Of a DNA stretch of 10,754 nt, positions 6,831-10,754 are shown piece by piece. The notes under the pieces were generated by a model. That model was not told where the DNA came from, made no database searches, and was given only the letters and a program-made list of their open reading frames with translations. The stretch lies in contig NZ_JBQCJW010000052.1 of the NCBI RefSeq assembly GCF_051967575.1, forward strand, positions 1-10,754, written 5' to 3'. A program made the translations under genes and the position numbers. The DNA comes from Solibacillus silvestris_B. GTDB taxonomy: Bacteria > Bacillota > Bacilli > Bacillales_A > Planococcaceae. The number at the start of each line of letters is the position of its first letter. Positions within the stretch are counted from its first letter, which is position 1.

Positions 6831-6868
6831 AGAGCCGTTTCACAATAGCGGAAACCGGCTCTTTTCTT
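6828..6868. terminator. bidirectional intrinsic terminator
   Basis: AAAAGAGCCG (6828-6837) pairs with CGGCTCTTTT (6856-6865), extended by TTTC/GAAA with one bulge. T runs occur on both strands. On the minus strand it ends the gene stopping at 6875; on the plus strand it ends the candidate 6S RNA and any rarA read-through. Confidence 0.9.
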
Positions 6869-6874
6869 AATGAA

Positions 6875-7369
6875 TCATTCGTATGATTTCGTAAAATTAT
6901 AAAATCTCTCAATACATTGCACAACATTGTCGGCTATTTGCAGCTCCACTTGCTGCTGTCCATTTAACTGCTGGATACTCTTTTTGATTTCCGAGATCAA
7001 CTCTTCGTTATTTTCGATTTGAGCATTTGGCACACAGCTTGCACTTATTTCATAAAGCTCGATAATATGCGTCCGTGCGTCCACATCATCATCCGCAATT
7101 AAATTTGAATGCGCTAAACCTGTAAAATATAAAAGCCTTGACGCAATATCCATATATAAAGTCCAATATGTTGTCGGTGCCGGCATTTCCCCATCACTTT
7201 TTTCAATATAACTATTAAAATTATTCGCTACCTTTTGCAATAATTCGTCAAGCAGTTCATATGCTTTTGACCAGTTTGGTTTCGTATCGATATTATCAAA
7301 AACAATCGTATCCATCTTTAATTGTAAATTCGGCAAATTCAATAAATCATTTCTCATTTCAATTGTCAT
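6875..7369 (-). CDS. hypothetical protein, 164 residues
   Basis: The start at ATG 7369 has a strong AAGGAGG nine bases upstream; a three-codon reading frame ATGGAATGA lies between the two but is ignored as too close to the binding site. The product is acidic, mostly helical and soluble, with no signal peptide, membrane segment or recognisable motif. Visible features are two Cys, a helix-rich centre (YWTLYMDIASRLLYFTGLAH) with a DDDVDAR acidic patch after it, and a Gln-rich segment near QQLNGQQQVELQ. It ends 10 bases before a terminator, so it is the last gene of its unit. A possible -10 (TATAGT) is at 7419-7424. It sits between rarA and tcdA, where I would not expect a gene, so it is probably an accessory gene. 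Function unknown. Confidence 0.7.
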   Translation of the reverse strand: MTIEMRNDLLNLPNLQLKMDTIVFDNIDTKPNWSKAYELLDELLQKVANNFNSYIEKSDGEMPAPTTYWTLYMDIASRLLYFTGLAHSNLIADDDVDARTHIIELYEISASCVPNAQIENNEELISEIKKSIQQLNGQQQVELQIADNVVQCIERFYNFTKSYE

Positions 7370-7418
7370 TCCATCGCTCCTCCTTACATCCCCTTACGTA
7401 TATTCAACACGTATCCCT

Positions 7419-7424
7419 ACTATA
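7419..7424 (-). promoter_or_regulatory. possible -10 box for the 164-residue gene
   Basis: The minus strand reads TATAGT, 50 bases before the start codon. A poor TTGCAG lies 19 bases upstream and the spacer includes a T8 run. Weak evidence only. Confidence 0.25.
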
Positions 7425-7530
7425 ACAAAAAAAAGACATTATTCTGCAAAAACGAAGAAATGACTGAAAACCTGCCATATTTTTGCCATAATTAATCTCT
7501 TAATAGAATATTATGTCATTTGCCATTAAA

Positions 7531-7920
7531 CTATTCCTCCTTCAAACGAGAAAAGTATTTTTCATACAATTGTATATCCTTTTCAATATGAGGAAGCTTG
7601 AATACAACTATTTCCCCTTTTTCATATATTTTCATCGAGCGATTTGAACTATAAAAAACCCATTTAAATGATTCTGTCCATAAATTTAAATTATTTTCAT
7701 CATTATTTTTTAAAAATTGTTTTTCTTTTACCGCTTTCGCCATTTTCCAAAAGCCTTCGCTTAGTGTATAACCTCCCGTTGAAAAATCATATTCAGGTTC
7801 GACTATATAATTTGTATCATATATATGAATCGTTTCCAAACCAGGATTTATCGCTATTTCCACTGTTCCTATGCCATCTAATAAATTAAGTCCCCGATAT
7901 TCCAATTGATGAATAATCAT
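7531..7920 (-). CDS. hypothetical protein, 129 residues
   Basis: The start at ATG 7920 is preceded by GAGGGG with an eight-base spacing. The protein begins MIIHQLEYRGLNLLDGIG and has several likely beta strands (GTVEIAINPGLETIHIYD; EIVVFKLP), many aromatic and charged residues and no membrane segment. It has no cysteines and no motif that I recognise. The reading frame is markedly AT-rich compared with rarA or mnmA, a possible sign of acquisition. It runs in the same direction as the 164-residue gene with a 161-base gap and divergently from the chemoreceptor gene. Small mixed alpha/beta proteins of this size include immunity proteins and regulators, but nothing here decides the role. Confidence 0.65.
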   Translation of the reverse strand: MIIHQLEYRGLNLLDGIGTVEIAINPGLETIHIYDTNYIVEPEYDFSTGGYTLSEGFWKMAKAVKEKQFLKNNDENNLNLWTESFKWVFYSSNRSMKIYEKGEIVVFKLPHIEKDIQLYEKYFSRLKEE

Positions 7921-7952
7921 TCATTAATCCCCTCTCTTAAATTTCTATAATT

Positions 7953-7961
7953 ATTTTATCA
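7953..7961 (-). promoter_or_regulatory. candidate extended -10 promoter of the 129-residue gene
   Basis: On the minus strand TGATAAAAT gives a TGn extension with a 5/6 -10 box, 33 bases before the start codon. No good -35 is seen. Confidence 0.4.
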
Positions 7962-7986
7962 CAATAGTAACATCACTAAAAATAAA

Positions 7987-8000
7987 TGAATGGCCATTCA
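7987..8000. repeat. 14-bp perfect palindrome between divergent genes
   Basis: TGAATGGCCATTCA is its own reverse complement. It sits just upstream of the chemoreceptor -35 box (8009) and upstream of the 129-residue gene promoter, a position typical of a dimeric regulator site. No regulator can be named. Confidence 0.45.
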
Positions 8001-8008
8001 AAAAAGAC

Positions 8009-8037
8009 GTGACAACAGAAGGAAAATACTGTATAAA
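8009..8037 (+). promoter_or_regulatory. sigma-A promoter of the chemoreceptor gene
   Basis: GTGACA (-35, 8009-8014) and TATAAA (-10, 8032-8037) are separated by exactly 17 bases, each a 5/6 match. No sigma-D (motility) promoter signature is seen, so this receptor appears to be read by the housekeeping polymerase. Confidence 0.65.
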
Positions 8038-8094
8038 TTAATGAAAGTGTGTAATGTGTGACGAAATAACGACATTTCTAAGAAAGGTGATTTC

Positions 8095-9552
8095 ATGATT
8101 GATCAATTAAACGCAAAAGATTTGTATGAGAAAAACACGATTTTAATGATTGTCTACGGTACAGCGGCAATATTAGGAAGCTTTGCGCAACTTTTTATCG
8201 ATCGGCCAATTGGTGTTGCTTTATCGTTAATAATTCCGGTGACGATTGTATTTATATGCTTTTTCCTTCAGCGGAAAATCGTGAAATTGCGACCTTATTT
8301 TCCATACGTTGTCATCATTGCAGGAGTTTTAACGGTTTACGGTACGATTGTGACGAATAAAGTGACATTGGCAACAATTATTTTAAGCATTTTTGTTTTA
8401 ATTTTAAGCAGTGTCCATAACCGGGTAAAAGTGCTATGTGCCGGCTATATCGGTTCTACATTAGGGTTGATTTTTAACTTTACAATGGACAAAGATGGCT
8501 TTGCGATAGATCCGGCGAATGTTTTCGTTACACAGACACTTATGTTTATAGCGATTTTACTGCAAGTGCGGCAAAACAAAAAAATGCTGGGGAATATTGA
8601 GGAATTTATGGTCAAGGCAAATGAACGCGCTTTCCATGAAGAACAATTACATCATCGCTTAGAATCATCTGTACAAGGCATTACTTCAAAATTGGAGCTT
8701 ATCACAGATAGCACAAACGAATCGAGTGCAGCACATCAGCAAATGCTTGCTTCATTAAAAGAAGTCAGTGTCGGTGCACATAAGCAATCAGAGTATGTAC
8801 AATCCATTGTGCAAAGTACTGAAATGACGAATACAGAGCTACACTCAATCGTTCAGGAACTGAACTATATTGTAACAGAAGCGGAGAATGGAAGTGTGAG
8901 TGCTGTTGATGGCGCTAATTCCATGATTCAGTTAAAATTGGAAATCGATCAGTTTACCGCATTTTTCAATGAATTGAATACGACATTCCTTTCTTTATCA
9001 GGTAAAATTACCGAAACGAATGAATTTGCCTACTCAATCCATAAAATAACTGAACAAACGAATTTATTAGCATTGAATGCCTCGATTGAAGCTGCACGGG
9101 CCGGGGAGCATGGGAAAGGATTTGCTGTCGTGGCTGAAGAGATTCGTAAGCTTGCGAGTATGACAGATGATACCGTATTAAAAATCGATCAAAATTTAGC
9201 GCAAGTCAATTCCTTTAATAAACTGGCGCTTGAACGATTGACAAATGGGTTGAACCATGTCGAAATTCAAGTGCAAATGATAGAAAAATCAAATCAAATG
9301 TTCACAAATCTATTTAATGCGATGAAAAATCTGCAGCAAAACTTAACACAATTTTCAACAAGCGTCAAATCAATTGAAAAAAACGGGGAATCTATCCAAA
9401 CCGCAACGAATGAATTTGCAGCAATCATCGAACAAAGCACCAACTCCATTGACCAGCTATGCATCGTTTTAGAAAAAATCAATCATGATCACAATCATGT
9501 AACGAAAAATATTGAAGAAACATATCAGCAGGCGGTCAAAATTATTCAATAG
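8095..9552 (+). CDS. methyl-accepting chemotaxis protein with six-TM N-terminus
   Basis: This 485-residue receptor would signal to the CheA kinase through CheW. The N-terminal part has six predicted membrane segments, roughly at residues 16-35, 38-58, 69-87, 90-107, 111-129 and 143-157, with only short connecting loops, so there is no large extracellular ligand domain. No HAMP domain is apparent; the last membrane helix leads straight into a long coiled coil. The conserved hairpin tip is clear at about 318-354 (ITEQTNLLALNASIEAARAGEHGKGFAVVAEEIRKLA, given here by its key parts E320, N323, R335, G337, G340 and G342). The ATG at 8095 has AAAGGTGA just upstream. It stands alone, with its own promoter and a shared terminator at 9674-9727, and is convergent with tcdA. 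Ligand unknown; sensing within or near the membrane is inference. Confidence 0.92.
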   Translation: MIDQLNAKDLYEKNTILMIVYGTAAILGSFAQLFIDRPIGVALSLIIPVTIVFICFFLQRKIVKLRPYFPYVVIIAGVLTVYGTIVTNKVTLATIILSIFVLILSSVHNRVKVLCAGYIGSTLGLIFNFTMDKDGFAIDPANVFVTQTLMFIAILLQVRQNKKMLGNIEEFMVKANERAFHEEQLHHRLESSVQGITSKLELITDSTNESSAAHQQMLASLKEVSVGAHKQSEYVQSIVQSTEMTNTELHSIVQELNYIVTEAENGSVSAVDGANSMIQLKLEIDQFTAFFNELNTTFLSLSGKITETNEFAYSIHKITEQTNLLALNASIEAARAGEHGKGFAVVAEEIRKLASMTDDTVLKIDQNLAQVNSFNKLALERLTNGLNHVEIQVQMIEKSNQMFTNLFNAMKNLQQNLTQFSTSVKSIEKNGESIQTATNEFAAIIEQSTNSIDQLCIVLEKINHDHNHVTKNIEETYQQAVKIIQ

Positions 9553-9673
9553 AGAAAAGATGGGGAAAGGCTGTCAGTAAAGAATACCGGGAAATCGTAA
9601 GCAAACGAAAGTATTATTTTTATGATTTATTCTTCGGGAAACCTGGACCTCAGCAAATTAAGCTACTATAAAT

Positions 9674-9730
9674 AAGGAAGCTGTCACGAAAAAATCGATT
9701 TCATCGAATTTTTCCGGACAGCTCCTTTTC
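9674..9730. terminator. bidirectional terminator between the convergent chemoreceptor and tcdA genes
   Basis: AAGGAAGCTGTC (9674-9685) pairs with GACAGCTCCTT (9717-9727) with one bulged A. A second helix, CGAAAAAATCGAT with ATCGAATTTTTCCG, extends inside it with two mismatches. TTTT follows on the plus strand and a TTATTTAT stretch on the minus strand. Confidence 0.8.
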
Positions 9731-9731
9731 A

Positions 9732-10493
9732 TTAGCCTTGAACGCGGTTAATTTTAATATCTTTCAATATTGTATTAATGACCCAGCTTGCTGCTATTAA
9801 TCCAGCTACAGATGGTACGAATGCATTTGAAGAAGGCGGCAATTTTGCTTTGCGGATTTCCGCTTCAGGCTTTCCTACATATTGGGCTACATCTGGACGT
9901 ACGACGATTGGTGATTCATCTGAAAATACGACCGTCACACCTTTTTTAATGCCTTCTTTACGAAGCTTCGTACGGATGACTTTGGCAAGCGGATCTGTAT
10001 GGGTTTTGGAAATATCGGCAATCTGGAAACGTGTCGGATCCATTTTATTGGCAGCGCCCATGCTTGAAATGATTGGAATATTGCGCTTTAAACATTCCTT
10101 CATAATATGGATTTTGTACATTACTGTATCCGATGCATCGATGACATAATCAATGCCTTGCGCAAAAAACTGCTCATATGTTTCCTCTGTATAAAACATA
10201 TGCATATCAATCACTTCACATTCTGGATTAATATCTGCAATACGCTCTTTCATAACAGCTGATTTCGACTTCCCAACCGTTGATAAATATGCGACTAATT
10301 GGCGATTTACATTTGTAATATCTACATTATCTTTATCGACTAAAATGATGCGGCCAATCCCGCTGCGTGCACATGCTTCCGCCGCAAACGAACCTACACC
10401 GCCCACTCCTAAAATAGCGACTGTCGTATCTTTTAATTGTTGCAAGCCTTCTGTACCGATAGCTAGCTCATTTCGTGAAAACTGATGTAACAT
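9732..10493 (-). CDS. tcdA: tRNA threonylcarbamoyladenosine dehydratase TcdA
   Basis: TcdA, an E1/ThiF-like enzyme, uses ATP to cyclise the t6A modification at A37 of ANN-decoding tRNAs to ct6A. The 253-residue protein has the nucleotide-binding GVGGVGS at 29-35, the adenylation motif VDKDNVDITNVNRQ at 52-65, Lys75 in GKSKS, and the DASDT motif at 119-123. Near the C-terminus is the family's PSSNAFVPSVAGL region (220-232), followed by a short helix. The ATG at 10493 has GAGGGG eight bases upstream. In Bacillus subtilis the ortholog is yrvM, close to rarA; here three extra genes lie between them. The Escherichia coli enzyme works with the CsdA-CsdE sulfur system; whether the desulfurase in this window partners with it is not shown. 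Confidence 0.95.
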   Translation of the reverse strand: MLHQFSRNELAIGTEGLQQLKDTTVAILGVGGVGSFAAEACARSGIGRIILVDKDNVDITNVNRQLVAYLSTVGKSKSAVMKERIADINPECEVIDMHMFYTEETYEQFFAQGIDYVIDASDTVMYKIHIMKECLKRNIPIISSMGAANKMDPTRFQIADISKTHTDPLAKVIRTKLRKEGIKKGVTVVFSDESPIVVRPDVAQYVGKPEAEIRKAKLPPSSNAFVPSVAGLIAASWVINTILKDIKINRVQG

Positions 10494-10529
10494 CTCATTT
10501 ACCCCTCAATCTTTATCATTCTACTAGGC

Positions 10530-10558
10530 ATTATAACGACATCAATTCCGAGATGCAA
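10530..10558 (-). promoter_or_regulatory. promoter of tcdA
   Basis: On the minus strand TTGCAT (10558-10553) and a perfect TATAAT (10535-10530) are 17 bases apart, and the -10 lies 36 bases before the start codon. The -35 matches only in TTG, but the -10 and spacing are ideal. Confidence 0.65.
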
Positions 10559-10681
10559 GCGACAATATTGCAAATACGTGAAAGACCCTGCAATGTTCGG
10601 CGGCCGCTTATCCGTTTTCAGAATCGCTGAAATGCGCAGGAAACAGACTTCTTTGGGTTTATGCGAACTCCCTTCAAAATA

Positions 10682-10708
10682 AAAACCACCAGTTGAACTG
10701 GTGGTTTT
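10682..10708. terminator. intrinsic terminator, probably of the next minus-strand gene to the right
   Basis: AAAACCACCAGTT and AACTGGTGGTTTT are perfect 13-base arms around one G (11-bp stem, 5-base loop). On the minus strand the T run is longer (TTTTTATTTT), so it most likely ends a gene lying beyond the window, for which aspS would be the Bacillus expectation. Plus-strand use is also possible. Confidence 0.85.
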
Positions 10709-10754
10709 CTCTGCGCGTGAAACGCTGGATTACTGGCCCACGTCTAAAGACGCT

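Noticed and set aside
7373..7381. Tiny ATGGAATGA upstream reading frame before the 164-residue gene
   Set aside because: Its ATG is only about four bases from the AAGGAGG core, too close for efficient initiation, and two codons give no case for a leader peptide.
7458..7521. AAATGAC/GTCATTT inverted repeat and repeated TGCCAT words in the spacer between the two small genes
   Set aside because: Seven-base arms 50 bases apart in AT-rich DNA are weak, and the TGCCAT copies are irregularly spaced.
9598..9608. Direct repeat TAAGCAAACGA, also at 6639-6649
   Set aside because: Eleven-base repeats are expected by chance in 10 kb, and flanking bases do not match.
10494..10680. 6S RNA in the tcdA upstream spacer
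   Set aside because: Considered because 6S genes also occur near aspS/yrvM, but the segment lacks a long rod with an open bubble and a TTTGACC-like start region; the rarA-side spacer fits better.
10730..10754. Possible tail of a minus-strand gene (reads ASLDVGQ then stop) just before the terminator, perhaps aspS
   Set aside because: Seven codons at the window edge are too few to identify a gene, although the position before a terminator is right.

Overview
The window looks like chromosomal DNA of a low-GC Gram-positive bacterium of the order Bacillales. The pieces cymR, a yrvO-type cysteine desulfurase, mnmA, a YrrB-like TPR protein, rarA and tcdA are the same set that clusters on the Bacillus subtilis chromosome (yrzC/cymR, yrvO, trmU, yrrB, yrvN, yrvM). 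The AT-rich spacers, strong AGGAGG-type ribosome binding sites and a 6-TM chemoreceptor would fit a Planococcaceae member such as Solibacillus or Lysinibacillus, but that genus-level guess rests on general resemblance only.

Layout, left to right. Positions 67-1394 hold two overlapping (ATGA-coupled) minus-strand genes of unknown function; the second has TPR-like helical repeats and may be decayed at its 3' end. A minus-strand intrinsic terminator (1481-1525) separates them from the conserved block. That block reads leftward from a promoter near 5155: cymR (sulfur-metabolism repressor), a cysteine desulfurase starting at TTG, and mnmA (tRNA 2-thiouridylase). A strong hairpin follows, then a separately promoted TPR gene (1549-2214). 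rarA (5251-6531) is divergent from cymR.

Downstream of rarA lies a 343-base gene-free stretch packed with RNA structure. It holds a 10-bp inverted repeat enclosing three hairpins (6545-6697), and next to it a candidate 6S RNA: a rod with a closing stem, an AT-rich open bubble and an apical arm, carrying a TTTGACC motif at the stem/bubble junction, followed by an intrinsic terminator at 6828-6868. One strand of the closing stem can pair with either structure.

From 6875 to 9552 there are three genes I would not expect between rarA and tcdA: two unrecognised small minus-strand genes and a plus-strand methyl-accepting chemotaxis protein with six predicted membrane segments and no HAMP domain. 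tcdA (tRNA t6A dehydratase) is convergent with the chemoreceptor across a shared terminator. The right end holds a terminator, probably of the next gene in from the right on the minus strand, and the tcdA promoter.

Functionally the conserved part is about sulfur and tRNA modification: CymR controls cysteine supply, the desulfurase takes sulfur from cysteine, MnmA places it on U34 of tRNA, and TcdA acts on A37 of tRNA. RarA is a replication-fork maintenance ATPase.
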